This document shows positions 17,673-26,867 of a stretch of DNA of 64,000 nucleotides, piece after piece; position 1 is the stretch's first letter, and each line of letters opens with the position of its first letter. Location of the stretch: positions 1 to 64,000 of the forward strand of contig JAQYDG010000004.1 of NCBI GenBank assembly GCA_028724265.1, written 5' to 3'. The stretch comes from Actinomycetaceae bacterium. GTDB taxonomy: Bacteria; Actinomycetota; Actinomycetes; Actinomycetales; Actinomycetaceae. The notes below the pieces were generated by a model. It was given only the letters and a program-made list of their open reading frames with translations, was not told the origin of the DNA and did not search any database. The position numbers and the translations under genes were made by a program.

Positions 17673-17984
17673 TGTTGTTGCTGTACTTTCTTCGAGGAAC
17701 CTATTTTCACGCTCGTCTATGTCTTATATGAGTATCACATATGAGAGGAAAGCTTATCTCTTCACGCAGTTTCCTGTTCTTCCTGCCGCAGTCGTTCTCC
17801 TGTGTTCACTCCGCCCTGTGCTCATCGTCTTACCGGGATGCCCTTGCCCTGACCTCCGGTGTGCACTCGCCCACGCCGGCTGCACAGGCTCTGCCAGACG
17901 CCCGCATTCCGAGCACCGATCGCTGTCCGCATGGTGAGCCCGCACACGTTCAATCACACAGTGAGGCAACACGCGATCAGGACT
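17673..17984. other. hrcA-dnaJ intergenic region
   Basis: About 300 bases without a convincing gene. Short frames exist on both strands but have no ribosome site or homology that I recognise. Near 17720-17745 two ATATGAG direct repeats and a TATAAG hexamer (minus strand) could form a dnaJ promoter. No second CIRCE, HAIR site or terminator was seen. Confidence 0.4.
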
Positions 17985-19185
17985 CCTCCTCATCGTCGGT
18001 GGGTGGCGAGAGAATATCACTGAGGTAGTGCGCAACAGCATAAACCGCCCGCATCGACTCCGGGTAATCCATACGTGTTGGCCCAACAATTCCTAGCCGC
18101 CCGACAGCAGTGTGGTCAACGTTATAGCCTGCGGTCACAACTGACGCCTCAGCTAACCCTTCGTGTTCATTCTCCTGGCCAATTGACACCGACACACCCT
18201 CAGACGCGGCGGAAGCAGAAGGATCCGACGCATCATGGTGGATCGACGTCATGAGTTTCAACAGGATCACCTGTTCTTCCAGCGCATCCAACACGGGTGA
18301 GATGCTCCGCGCAAAATCCTCCTCGTGCCGGGACAGATTCGCAACGCCGGCAACCGCAACCCTCTCCTCAGAATCTGCGATAAGCGCATCCTGGATTGTG
18401 TGCAGCACGATAGCGGTAATTGCCTGAACCGTATCACGAGCGCCGGTCACTGGCTCCTCGTTCATCGGCTGAGCTTCCGATGCCGAGCTCGTCAATGAGG
18501 AAGTTGCGTGGGATGACGCCGATGCATGAGCCCCCGTATCTGAGCCAGCCGAAGTTGCACTGGAGGCAGACCCCGCAACAGCAACCTCTCTGATCGCATC
18601 GAGATCCTTGCCATCCACAGCGTCGTTGATCAGCTCTGAAGCCTTCGCCAAATCAGTGATATCAATCGGAGCAGAAAACTGGAGGGTACGCTGCTCCACT
18701 CGCCCCGCCGCCGTAATAATAATCACCATCGCGTGCAGCGTCCCGACTGGAATAAGCTCCACATGACGCACTGAGACGCGCTGCAGGCTCGGATACTGAA
18801 CGATGGCAACCTGATGAGTGACCTTCGCTAATAAGCGCACCGCTCGCTGAACCGTATCGTCAAGATCCACTGAGCCAGCTAAAAACTTCTCAAACGCATG
18901 GCGTTCAGCGCGGCTGAGCGGCTTGAGGCGATTGAGGGTGTCGACAAAGGAACGATAGCCTGCGTCCGTAGGGATTCTGCCGGCAGACGTATGCGGTTGC
19001 GCAATAAGCCCAGCTTCCTCCAGTGCGGCCATATCGTTGCGCACCGTCGCAGGTGATACGTCCAGATGATGGCGTGCAACAAGGCTGCGTGACCCTACTG
19101 GCTCTCTCGTTTCCACGTAGTCACGTATAACAGCCTCGAGAATGCGGCTTTGCCGCACGTGCTTCGGTTCTGGCTTCCCTCGCAT
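17977..19185 (-). CDS. hrcA: heat-inducible transcription repressor HrcA
   Basis: 402 aa; typical HrcA is about 335-345. The N-terminal winged helix (PVGSRSLVARHHLDVSPATVRNDMAALEEAGLI) binds CIRCE, and HTSAGRIPTDAGYR is the family signature. The extra length is mainly a Ser/Ala/Thr-rich insert near 203-248 inside the central GAF-like domain, plus a shorter Ser/Glu-rich stretch near 330. ATG 19185 is chosen over GTG 19191 because GGGGAGG lies 5 bases before it. A CIRCE operator lies about 50 bases upstream, so autoregulation is expected. Confidence 0.95.
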   Translation of the reverse strand: MRGKPEPKHVRQSRILEAVIRDYVETREPVGSRSLVARHHLDVSPATVRNDMAALEEAGLIAQPHTSAGRIPTDAGYRSFVDTLNRLKPLSRAERHAFEKFLAGSVDLDDTVQRAVRLLAKVTHQVAIVQYPSLQRVSVRHVELIPVGTLHAMVIIITAAGRVEQRTLQFSAPIDITDLAKASELINDAVDGKDLDAIREVAVAGSASSATSAGSDTGAHASASSHATSSLTSSASEAQPMNEEPVTGARDTVQAITAIVLHTIQDALIADSEERVAVAGVANLSRHEEDFARSISPVLDALEEQVILLKLMTSIHHDASDPSASAASEGVSVSIGQENEHEGLAEASVVTAGYNVDHTAVGRLGIVGPTRMDYPESMRAVYAVAHYLSDILSPPTDDEEES

Positions 19186-19233
19186 CGTCACCTCCCCGCT
19201 GTGCTGCGAGACGTACAGCTGCTGTTATGTACG

Positions 19234-19260
19234 CTAGCACTCTATGCTTATGAGTGCTTA
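19234..19260. promoter_or_regulatory. CIRCE operator
   Basis: CTAGCACTC-N9-GAGTGCTTA, matching the CIRCE consensus TTAGCACTC-N9-GAGTGCTAA with one mismatch in each 9-base arm. It sits between hrcA (minus) and the DUF3097 gene (plus), about 50 bases from the hrcA start and 38 from the other start, so HrcA could affect both. Confidence 0.93.
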
Positions 19261-19285
19261 TTCTACGCTGCCATTCGATGATAGG

Positions 19286-19297
19286 TAGTCTGAGAGT
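19286..19297 (+). promoter_or_regulatory. -10 element for leaderless DUF3097 mRNA
   Basis: TAGTCT followed by exactly six bases (GAGAGT) and the GTG start. Consistent with a transcript beginning at or next to the start codon. Five other genes in the window show the same spacing. Confidence 0.5.
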
Positions 19298-20224
19298 GTG
19301 AGTTTCAACCGACAGCTAAGGCACCCTCCTACACCACAGTTTTCTGACGATCGCTATGGACGTGACGTTCTCGGAGCGGATCCTCACGATAAGAGGATGC
19401 ACGTTTTTCCAGTTACTGCCCAGCCTGGACTGGTTGTTGAGGATGTTGCAAGCGGTTTTGTCGGTGAAATCCTCAGTATCCGCAAAATTGCTGGCACGTG
19501 GGTGATGACGCTCGAAGGACGCAGGAGCGTTCGGCGAGAATTCCCCCTTGGGCGTGGGTACTGGATTGACGGGGTTCCTGTTGATCTACAACCGCCAGTC
19601 ATCACTCAAGCGGATCTCGCCCATCAGCGTGGCGAAAAACTCGTGGCAGGGCATACCGTCACTGCGTCGGGTTCGCTGCACACCACTCAGAGAGCCCGCA
19701 GAGCCCGAGCATCCAGAATCTGGGTTGAAGGCAAACATGACGCTCAGCTGATCCAGAAAATCTGGGGAGAAGACCTCGCCTACGTAGGAGTCGTTGTCCA
19801 GGAACTCTCGGGTGTTGACCACCTGCTCGAGGTTCTCGACGAATTTGCACCGTCTGAGACTGCGCGTGCAGGTGTGTTAGTTGATCACCTCGTGCCAGGC
19901 AGCAAGGAGAGCCGCATCGCCAACGATGCGATGCGTATCCCAGGTGTGATGGTTGTTGGCCATTCTTATGTGGACGTGTGGCAAGCGGTGAAGCCGCACG
20001 CAGTTGGCATTCCTGCGTGGCCCGATGTTCCACGCGGCGAGGATATCAAAGTCGGTACGCTCGCGCGGCTCGGATGGCCTCACGCAACGGCACAGGATGT
20101 TGGCATGGGGTGGGCACGCATCTTGGATTCCGTTCACTCGTACAAAGACTTAGAACCCTCTATCTTGGCGCCCGTGGAAACTCTGATCGACTTTGTGACC
20201 GAGCCGGACGAGAACCCTACGTGA
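19298..20224 (+). CDS. DUF3097-family protein
   Basis: 308 aa, actinobacteria-type protein of unknown function. The N-terminal ~100 residues form a beta-rich region (GYWIDGVPVDLQPP). The C-terminal half has a Toprim-like core: RIWVEGKHDAQLIQKIWGEDL near 145-165, then GVLVDHLVPGSKESRIA near 199-215, with acidic residues placed as in metal-binding nucleases or primases. A role on nucleic acid is inference. No Shine-Dalgarno; GTG 19298 lies six bases after a -10-like hexamer. Divergent from hrcA across the CIRCE. Confidence 0.88.
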   Translation: MSFNRQLRHPPTPQFSDDRYGRDVLGADPHDKRMHVFPVTAQPGLVVEDVASGFVGEILSIRKIAGTWVMTLEGRRSVRREFPLGRGYWIDGVPVDLQPPVITQADLAHQRGEKLVAGHTVTASGSLHTTQRARRARASRIWVEGKHDAQLIQKIWGEDLAYVGVVVQELSGVDHLLEVLDEFAPSETARAGVLVDHLVPGSKESRIANDAMRIPGVMVVGHSYVDVWQAVKPHAVGIPAWPDVPRGEDIKVGTLARLGWPHATAQDVGMGWARILDSVHSYKDLEPSILAPVETLIDFVTEPDENPT

Positions 20225-20383
20225 GCGCGTGACGGAGGCATAACACGTCAAGCGGGACGCATCACGTCAAGCAGGTCGCGTGGAGCCGACGCACGAAGCA
20301 AAAAGGATCGAATAGAGCAAGATGAGGTACATCTGCCAAGAGGTATGTGCGATCGGCAAATAGAAGCCGCAATAGACATAAAA

Positions 20384-20415
20384 GTGGCGGTGACAGCCCT
20401 CGTTGTCACCGCCAC
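20384..20415 (-). terminator. hairpin terminator downstream of F420-type reductase
   Basis: GTGGCGGTGACA pairs with TGTCACCGCCAC around an 8-base loop. On the minus strand the stem is followed by TTTTATG, fitting a terminator for the gene at 20563-21207. It might also slow plus-strand transcripts from the DUF3097 gene, although no T run lies on that side. Confidence 0.7.
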
Positions 20416-20436
20416 AAGAATGCAGGATCCCGTCCA

Positions 20437-20492
20437 CTGCTCTGTAATCTGTGAGCCCTCCTCAAAGGACGGGCTTATAGATTACAGAGCAG
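20437..20492. repeat. long near-perfect inverted repeat
   Basis: Arms of 26 bases (CTGCTCTGTAATCT... and ...AGATTACAGAGCAG) match at all but about three positions around a CAAA loop. There is no T run on either side, so it is not a plain terminator. It lies in the 338-base gap 20225-20562 beside another strong hairpin. It could be a palindromic repeat element, a large operator or a processed RNA hairpin. No second copy was seen in this window. Confidence 0.6.
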
Positions 20493-20562
20493 GCGCCGTC
20501 CGCCGTCACTTTACCAGCTATTATTTTGTCGGCTGGTGCATTGTGGCCGTTGCATGCGGCGG

Positions 20563-21207
20563 TTACTTCGCCAGACGATCCTCAGCTTGTGCCTTCGTCA
20601 GAGGTTTGCCATCCAAGCCACCGAAGGGATGCAAATCACCGAAGACCTCAATGCGACCGCTCTGATCAATGCCACCAACGTTCACCGGATCAAAACCGGC
20701 AACAGCAATGAGCTTTTCTGCTGCAGCCCCTGCCACATCGTCATCAGTTGCATAGAAGACAGCAAAACGAGGATCCGAGTGAGCAAGGTCGCGTAGCTCG
20801 TCAGCAGACAGAGTGCCAAAAGTCTTCACAAAGTGCGCATCGGAGGGGACGCGCGCAGCGTTGAGTTCGCCAGCGGACTCGTTTTCACCAATAATCTTCA
20901 CCGGCCCGTTATCCTCAAACTCGATCGCGTTGGAAGGGTCGATAATGACCTTCCCATGCAGCGAATCCGCGTTCTGTTCAAAGAACTCTTTCTGCTGCGC
21001 GAACCAAATCGTCGGAATCACGTAGTCGGCAGCATCCAAGGCATCTTTCACATCTACAACAGCCTGTGCAGTCTCCCCCAGCTCGTTTGCAAGGTCTTGC
21101 GCCTTTGACGCGGTGTGGTCAACGAGAAGAACGCGCTCGCCCCCATCCGTCAGGTGACGCGCCAACGTACGACCAATATTTCCCATTCCAATAATTGCGG
21201 TTGTCAT
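20563..21207 (-). CDS. NADP-dependent F420-reductase-like oxidoreductase
   Basis: 214 aa. Rossmann-fold protein: TAIIGMGNIGRTLARHL at 3-19 is the dinucleotide site, and VIIDPSNAI and FVKTFGTLSADEL follow the pattern of the F420-dependent NADP reductase family (PF03807). Substrate unknown; F420 use cannot be assumed because no F420 genes are in the window. ATG 21207 with AAAGAGACA upstream. Single gene with a terminator at 20384-20415. Confidence 0.72.
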   Translation of the reverse strand: MTTAIIGMGNIGRTLARHLTDGGERVLLVDHTASKAQDLANELGETAQAVVDVKDALDAADYVIPTIWFAQQKEFFEQNADSLHGKVIIDPSNAIEFEDNGPVKIIGENESAGELNAARVPSDAHFVKTFGTLSADELRDLAHSDPRFAVFYATDDDVAGAAAEKLIAVAGFDPVNVGGIDQSGRIEVFGDLHPFGGLDGKPLTKAQAEDRLAK

Positions 21208-21452
21208 CACTGTCTCTTTTCCATCATTACGCTCGAATCCTTTGAGACGTCTCCTTCAGTGCGCTCAAAAATCCGAACAAACGTCCTTTACCTCAATCTG
21301 CTCAATCTGCGTGGTCACTCGCCCCAACAACCGCCGAATTTTTCATCAATTCGTCCGTTGCCCACGTCAATCGCAGGGACGATCCCCACGCACCACTGAT
21401 CTACATCGCCTCATCAGCAATTTCCTCCCACAAGCTATGAGCTCAGTACCGA

Positions 21453-22358
21453 CTAAGGAATGAGTACCGTCTTCCCCGGCGTCTTCGATGCCCATACATC
21501 AGCAAAATCTGAAAGAGACGCCTGACGGTATGGAATCGTCACTTTGCCATCTGCAACCAATTGCGCCACATGCGTATAAGCCTCAGAACGCTGATCTGGG
21601 CTCAGGAGGAAGTTCGAATGGCCAACCATCGTAATCAACGTATTACGAAACTCCGGAGCGACGATCGTTGCCGACCCAACTGCGTTGCCGACCTGAACAA
21701 AGCGGCTACGTCGGTTCATGGCGCGAATGATCGGCGCAACCTGTTCGCCCCACACGGTATCCACCACCACATCAATACCGTCTGGCACTGCCTGGTGCAG
21801 TTGGGCTTCGAACGCGTCGATATGATCAATCGCCACACCCTCGACACCGATTTCGCGCAGTGCCGTCACTCCATCAGCATCCCGAACAGTACCAACAACG
21901 CGCGCACCTACCGCCAGACCGATCTGTGCCGCCAGGGTTCCCACTGATCCCGTCGCACCCGTGACAAGGAGAGTCTGCCCTTCCTTCAAGCCTCCGACGC
22001 CGATCGCAGCGGACCACGCAGCAATACCTGGCACACCAATCACCGCAGCGACGGCAGGATCCATGCCGTCAGGTACTCGAACAGTTTCAGCACCAGATAG
22101 ATCAACAAATTGTGCAAATGAACCAAACGGAGCAGCTGGAGCCTGAAAATACACACGCGTGCCATCCGAGCGCTCAGCAACACCGTCGAAACCCAACACA
22201 TCGCCTGGTTGATAGGATCGGAATGGGAAGCCGCCAGTGGAAATTGCCTTATCGACCGGATTGATTGACGCGGCAAGAACCTTCGCTCCGTCAGTCGGAT
22301 CCTGAATATCAGCCACCTGTGCTTCATGTGTAGATGGACTCATCACTGCTGCTTTCAT
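21453..22358 (-). CDS. zinc-free NADPH:quinone-oxidoreductase-like MDR protein
   Basis: 301 aa. Medium-chain dehydrogenase/reductase of the quinone oxidoreductase branch. The NADPH site is LLVTGATGSVGTLAAQIGLAVGARVVGTV near 140-168, and no catalytic or structural zinc cysteines are visible. ATG 22358 has GGGAG 8 bases upstream, better than a TTG two codons earlier. Substrate unknown. Monocistronic by context: 242 bases separate it from the next gene, and the M3 peptidase gene diverges from it. Confidence 0.82.
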   Translation of the reverse strand: MKAAVMSPSTHEAQVADIQDPTDGAKVLAASINPVDKAISTGGFPFRSYQPGDVLGFDGVAERSDGTRVYFQAPAAPFGSFAQFVDLSGAETVRVPDGMDPAVAAVIGVPGIAAWSAAIGVGGLKEGQTLLVTGATGSVGTLAAQIGLAVGARVVGTVRDADGVTALREIGVEGVAIDHIDAFEAQLHQAVPDGIDVVVDTVWGEQVAPIIRAMNRRSRFVQVGNAVGSATIVAPEFRNTLITMVGHSNFLLSPDQRSEAYTHVAQLVADGKVTIPYRQASLSDFADVWASKTPGKTVLIP

Positions 22359-22535
22359 CGTCAACGCTCCCTATCGTAAAAGCCTGCATCGTGATGCGTC
22401 CTGCGACGCATTGCGAACACCGATGTTAACCGCCCTGCGAGCGAACTATTCCGGGTAGCCGATCAACAAGTAGAGACCGCTCTCGCGCAGTTCTTGAAGG
22501 GTAAAACGAGCCACTCGGCATCACACGTACATGCG

Positions 22536-22547
22536 TACAATCGAGCT
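22536..22547 (+). promoter_or_regulatory. -10 element for leaderless M3 peptidase mRNA
   Basis: TACAAT followed by exactly six bases (CGAGCT) and ATG 22548, with no Shine-Dalgarno. Same spacing as at 19286, 42624 and 63127. Confidence 0.55.
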
Positions 22548-24560
22548 ATGACGAATCCGATTCTTGAAAACTCGCCCCTTCCCCTTGGCCTCCCCGACTG
22601 GGGAGCTATCACGCCGTCCGATATTATTCCGGCGCTTGACGAAGCCATTGCCGTGCAACGTGAGGCATGGGAAAAGATTGCGACAAACCCCGAACCGCCC
22701 ACTATTGAAAACACAATCGATGCTTTAGAAGACTCGGGTCGCCTCCTCAACCGCGCCGCATCCATTGCATATACGTTCACCTCGTCAATTGGCGGGCCAC
22801 AGTACGAGTCCATCGAAGCGGAAGTTGAGCAAAAGCTCACTGCGCATTTCAACGCGTACTACCTTGACAAGCGTATTTATCGCCGAATCAAGGCTCTCGA
22901 CGTTTCGCATGCCCCTGAGTATGTCCGCACATGGGTTGACGACGAATTGAAGCACTTTCGCCTTTCCGGCATTGAACTTTCCGATGAGGACGCACACACA
23001 CTCATGAGCCTGGACAGCCAGATAGCGGCAGCCCAGGTGGAATTTAACCATCGCGTGATCAAAGCGATGAGCGATAATGCGCTCGTTATCGCTGACGTGT
23101 CGGAATTAGAGGGCGCCGCGCCCGCCCAGCTGCACCAATGGAAACAAAGCGATGGAACGTTCCGTGTTCCGCTGGAAAACTATACGATGCAGGCGGCGCT
23201 GGCGCAGTTGGCGAACCCGCAGACTCGCCGGAAGCTGCTCGCAGCATCCCTTCGGAGAGGTTTTGGCGATCACGAGTCGTCAGATACGCGCAGCCTGGTG
23301 CTGCAGATCGTCCGTTTGCGTGCTCAACGCGCACAGCTCCTCGGATTCTCATCGCATGCCGAACTTGTTGCCCAACGTGAAGCAGCTGGCTCGTCACAAG
23401 CCATTATGGATTTGTTGACGAAAGTCGCTGACCGCGCAATGGCTGCGGTTACCAAGCAAAAGAGCACCCTCGAAGCGATGGCTGCTGCCGATGGTGTGGA
23501 TTTTGAGGTTGCCGATTGGCCGTACTATCAGGAAAAGCTGCGCGCACAGATCGGGCTTGATAATGATGCGCTCGCGCCCTATTTTGAGCTGAACGCCACC
23601 GTGGAAAACGGTGTTTTCTTCGCCGCAAACCGGCTCTACGGCCTCACCTTCCACGAAAGAACCGATCTAGCAGGATACGTACCACGTATGCGCACGTGGG
23701 AGGTGCGCGACGAGTCAGGCACGACAATTGCACTGTTCCAAGCAGACTACGTCACACGTGAAGGCAAAAGCGGCGGCGCATGGATGGACGAAGTTCAGAT
23801 GGGATCCGAGCGTGATGGCACTCTGCCCATTATTCACAACAATATGAACTTCCCTGAGCCGAAGAATGGTGAACCCCTGCTCCTCACGTGGGACAACGTC
23901 ACCACGCTCTTCCACGAATTCGGCCACGCCCTACACGGCATACTAGGTCGAACATACTATCGCAGCCAGGCAGGCACATCCGTGCCACGGGACGTAGTTG
24001 AGATGCCCAGCCAACTCAACGAAATATGGGCGTCTCATCCGGAGGTTATCGCACATTATGCGCGCCACTATCAAACCGGAGAGCCACTCCCACAACATCT
24101 CATCGATGCCATCGTCGCGTCACAACACATCGGACAGGCCTACGACACCGCAGAGCTTGTTGCGTCGATGCTGTTGGATCAAGCATGGCACCGCTTGGCT
24201 CCTGAGGATGTTCCTGACGATGTCGAAGCCTTTGAACGCGAAACCCTGGCACGTTTCGGCATCGATTTCGTCCCTCCCCGCTATCGATCCACCTATTTTG
24301 CACACACCTTTGGTGGAGGGTATGACGCGGGTTATTACTCCTATATGTGGGCTGACGTCTTAGTTGGGGAACTCGAAGAGTGGTGGCACGCGCAAGATCG
24401 TGACTCGGATGGCGGTTTCCGCCGTGAAGTGGGTCAGGAATATGCGGAAAAGTTACTCTCCCGCGGATCCACACGCCCCTTCATGACGTCGTTCAAAGCC
24501 GTCGTTGGGCATGAGCCGAGCGCAGACGCCATGATAAGACTGCGCGGACTAGCGGACTAG
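22548..24560 (+). CDS. M3-family metallopeptidase (oligopeptidase A / dipeptidyl carboxypeptidase type)
   Basis: 670 aa from ATG 22548. Zinc peptidase that degrades short peptides in the cytoplasm. The HEFGHALHG motif near 460 supplies two zinc ligands and the catalytic Glu; AHTFGGGYDAGYYSYMWADV near 582-601 is the conserved substrate-side segment. N-terminal ~200 residues are helical, as in Dcp. An upstream in-frame GTG-type start is open but would lie before the -10 hexamer; the proposed start begins MTNPILENSPLPLGLPDW, like family members. No signal peptide. Confidence 0.92.
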   Translation: MTNPILENSPLPLGLPDWGAITPSDIIPALDEAIAVQREAWEKIATNPEPPTIENTIDALEDSGRLLNRAASIAYTFTSSIGGPQYESIEAEVEQKLTAHFNAYYLDKRIYRRIKALDVSHAPEYVRTWVDDELKHFRLSGIELSDEDAHTLMSLDSQIAAAQVEFNHRVIKAMSDNALVIADVSELEGAAPAQLHQWKQSDGTFRVPLENYTMQAALAQLANPQTRRKLLAASLRRGFGDHESSDTRSLVLQIVRLRAQRAQLLGFSSHAELVAQREAAGSSQAIMDLLTKVADRAMAAVTKQKSTLEAMAAADGVDFEVADWPYYQEKLRAQIGLDNDALAPYFELNATVENGVFFAANRLYGLTFHERTDLAGYVPRMRTWEVRDESGTTIALFQADYVTREGKSGGAWMDEVQMGSERDGTLPIIHNNMNFPEPKNGEPLLLTWDNVTTLFHEFGHALHGILGRTYYRSQAGTSVPRDVVEMPSQLNEIWASHPEVIAHYARHYQTGEPLPQHLIDAIVASQHIGQAYDTAELVASMLLDQAWHRLAPEDVPDDVEAFERETLARFGIDFVPPRYRSTYFAHTFGGGYDAGYYSYMWADVLVGELEEWWHAQDRDSDGGFRREVGQEYAEKLLSRGSTRPFMTSFKAVVGHEPSADAMIRLRGLAD

Positions 24561-24580
24561 ACGCGAAACGTTCCGCTGAG

Positions 24581-25921
24581 CTACAACAGGGCTTCCCACA
24601 GCGTGCGTGTCACAGAATCCGCGAGCAGCCTCCCTTTGACTGTGAGCACGATTCTGTGCCGCTGCATCGCTGCATACGCATCAATCAGTCCATCCGCAAG
24701 AAAGCCGGCAATGACCTTCCCAGGAAGTGCGTCCGGAATCTGAAGGCCTTCCCGAAGCCTGATCGCCAACATGAGCTCTTCCTCGTCACGCTGACGCAGG
24801 GTAAGGATTTCGCGCCCTGCTGCAGGTGAGACACCCGCTTGCAGCCGCTGCGCATACGCGAGTGGATGCTTCACGTTCCAGAAACGCGTCCCGTTAATAT
24901 GCGAATGCGCCCCAGGGCCGTAACCCCACCAATTCGCACCCGTCCAGTACGCCATATTGTGGCGAGACTCATGACCAGGATGCGCCCAGTTAGAAATCTC
25001 GTAGTTCCTATAACCCGCAGCGCACAGCATGGATTCAGCGAGTTCATACTTGTCTGCTTGATCGTCAGGATCAGGGGCCTCCATCGTCCCTCTCCGAATT
25101 GCCTGACCCATTTTGGTTCCCGGCTCAATCGTCAAGGCGTAGCACGAAATATGATCGACGCCCAAATCAATCGCACGGCTCAGGGAGGCGCGCCACTCGT
25201 CGCGTGTTTCACTCGGCGTTCCGTAAATGAGATCCACCGACGTATCCATCCCCGCATTGTGAGCCCACGTCACCGCGCGTTCGACGTTTTCAGGCGTATG
25301 CACTCGATCCAGAATCTGCAGAACCCTGGGCACAGCCGACTGCATGCCTACGCTCAGTCGAGTAAACCCACCTTCTGCCATCGTGTGCACCGAAGCCTCA
25401 GTGACGGTATCGGGGTTCGCTTCGCTTGTGACCTCCGCACCTACTCTGAGCCCGAAGGTGGAGCGTAAATAGGCGAGAATCCCGGTCAGCTGCTCCGCAC
25501 TGACGAGAGTAGGCGTTCCACCACCAAAAAATACCGAGGTCAGCAAGCCATCTGATACCCCCGCCTCCTCGTCGGGCAAACCATTGGTTACTTGAGAGAG
25601 GTAGGCGCCTGGATACGATCCACTTTTTCCTGTGAACCCTGCATTCAGAGTGTGTACGGCGTGCTCAGTGCGCTCGGGGTGGCTTTGCTCGCCAAGGTTC
25701 AGCACGCGCGCCGAAAGGTCTATCTCTCGTTTGAGGGTCTCGTTAAAATCTGTCCTACCGGCTCCAGGTCCAAAACTTTCCTGCGTGTACGTGTTGAAAT
25801 CACAATAGCCACACCGGACACGGCAGAACGGAATGTGCACATAAGCCGCAAATCCGTCCGTGACGTTAGGATCCGGGATCGTTCCATCCCTAGGCGCAGT
25901 CTCGCCTTCTGGAAGCTGCAT
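24581..25921 (-). CDS. hemW: radical SAM heme chaperone HemW
   Basis: 446 aa from ATG 25921, which has GGAAGGAC upstream; 45 further in-frame codons lie upstream but are not conserved. The radical-SAM cluster motif CRVRCGYC near 35-42 fits HemW-type CxxxCxxC. GGGTPT near 140-145 and the C-terminal HemN domain are present. HemW proteins bind and deliver heme and lack the extra residues of oxygen-independent coproporphyrinogen oxidase; annotation as HemN is a common error. It follows trmB by 70 bases in the lepA-trmB-hemW run. Confidence 0.9.
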   Translation of the reverse strand: MQLPEGETAPRDGTIPDPNVTDGFAAYVHIPFCRVRCGYCDFNTYTQESFGPGAGRTDFNETLKREIDLSARVLNLGEQSHPERTEHAVHTLNAGFTGKSGSYPGAYLSQVTNGLPDEEAGVSDGLLTSVFFGGGTPTLVSAEQLTGILAYLRSTFGLRVGAEVTSEANPDTVTEASVHTMAEGGFTRLSVGMQSAVPRVLQILDRVHTPENVERAVTWAHNAGMDTSVDLIYGTPSETRDEWRASLSRAIDLGVDHISCYALTIEPGTKMGQAIRRGTMEAPDPDDQADKYELAESMLCAAGYRNYEISNWAHPGHESRHNMAYWTGANWWGYGPGAHSHINGTRFWNVKHPLAYAQRLQAGVSPAAGREILTLRQRDEEELMLAIRLREGLQIPDALPGKVIAGFLADGLIDAYAAMQRHRIVLTVKGRLLADSVTRTLWEALL

Positions 25922-25991
25922 GATCTGTCCTTCCTGTACAACGAACGTGCGACGCGACCTGCGCACCGGCCATTCGACGAAGCTATCGGCG

Positions 25992-26867
25992 TTACGCCAC
26001 GCGTTGAGCGCAGATATCGTGGACGGATCTACCCGCATCCAGACCCCGCCGTTCAAAGCGGGTCATTGTGCGTTCCTCCCACCGTGGTGCAAAACCACCG
26101 CGGGCAGGATCGTCATCGGTGGGATCAGGATTCTGACCGGCGAACACGTTATCGAAATAAGGAGAAGCCTCGACCACATCACGAATTTGAAAGGCGTAGT
26201 TATCCCAGTCTGTGGCAAGCCTCCAGAGTCCACCCGGCTCCAGCACGTGCGCAACGGCCGTGGCGAACCCTGGCTGAACAAGCCTGCGCTTATGATGGCG
26301 CTTCTTCCTCCACGGATCGGGGAAAAAAGTCCAGACCTCGTGAGCACGCACCACATCTGCGTCCGTCACTCCGTCGGCTGCGACGAGCGGATCCAGTAGC
26401 ATCTGCGTATCAGGCGTCTGCGTGTCAGGAGCAAACAACACTCCCAACGCCTGAGCAGCGTCTGCCTCCACGATACGAATATTGTGAACGCCAGCCCGAA
26501 CCGCGTGCGCAACTACACGTGCCACGCCCACATGCCAGGCTTCGATGGCAAGAAGATTGACCTCAGGATGCGCCTGGGCGTACGCCACAGCCTGTTCTCC
26601 ACTTCCTGGACCAATCTCTACAATCAACGGGGCAACACGGCCAAAATGAGACAGCGGATCCAGACGCGACTCCGGCGCAACCTGAGTTTCCGTCTCCCCG
26701 CGAGGGAAATCCAGCACATATTCTGATGCGTGCTCAGCCATGATGACGTCGAAGTTACGCGCCATCCGGCCACCGCGCCGATTGAATGATTTCACTCTGG
26801 CACGCGGGCGACCCTCACTCATACCCGAGGTCGATCGATCTGAGGCAGTGGCGCTCACGAGGGTCAC
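25992..26867 (-). CDS. trmB: tRNA (guanine-46-N7)-methyltransferase
   Basis: 291 aa. SAM-dependent enzyme of the TrmB family. SAM site [17 protein letters not shown] near 81-97, then [13 protein letters not shown] and the catalytic-site segment [20 protein letters not shown] near 175-194. An unusual acidic/Thr-Gln stretch (PDTQTPDTQ) interrupts the middle. GTG 26867 overlaps the lepA stop by four bases (GTGA), with the AAGGGAAG site inside lepA, so it is translationally coupled to lepA. Confidence 0.92.
   Translation of the reverse strand: MTLVSATASDRSTSGMSEGRPRARVKSFNRRGGRMARNFDVIMAEHASEYVLDFPRGETETQVAPESRLDPLSHFGRVAPLIVEIGPGSGEQAVAYAQAHPEVNLLAIEAWHVGVARVVAHAVRAGVHNIRIVEADAAQALGVLFAPDTQTPDTQMLLDPLVAADGVTDADVVRAHEVWTFFPDPWRKKRHHKRRLVQPGFATAVAHVLEPGGLWRLATDWDNYAFQIRDVVEASPYFDNVFAGQNPDPTDDDPARGGFAPRWEERTMTRFERRGLDAGRSVHDICAQRVA

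Noticed and set aside
17741-18028. 95-codon plus-strand frame that looks slightly like a signal peptide
   Set aside because: No ribosome site, low-complexity Ser-rich sequence, and it runs antisense into hrcA.
20225-20562. tRNA or known riboswitch in the gap with two hairpins
   Set aside because: No cloverleaf, T-loop or CCA and no conserved aptamer core; described as hairpins instead.
25592-26560. 322-codon plus-strand frame opposite hemW and trmB
   Set aside because: Antisense shadow, very Arg/Pro-rich, no ribosome site.
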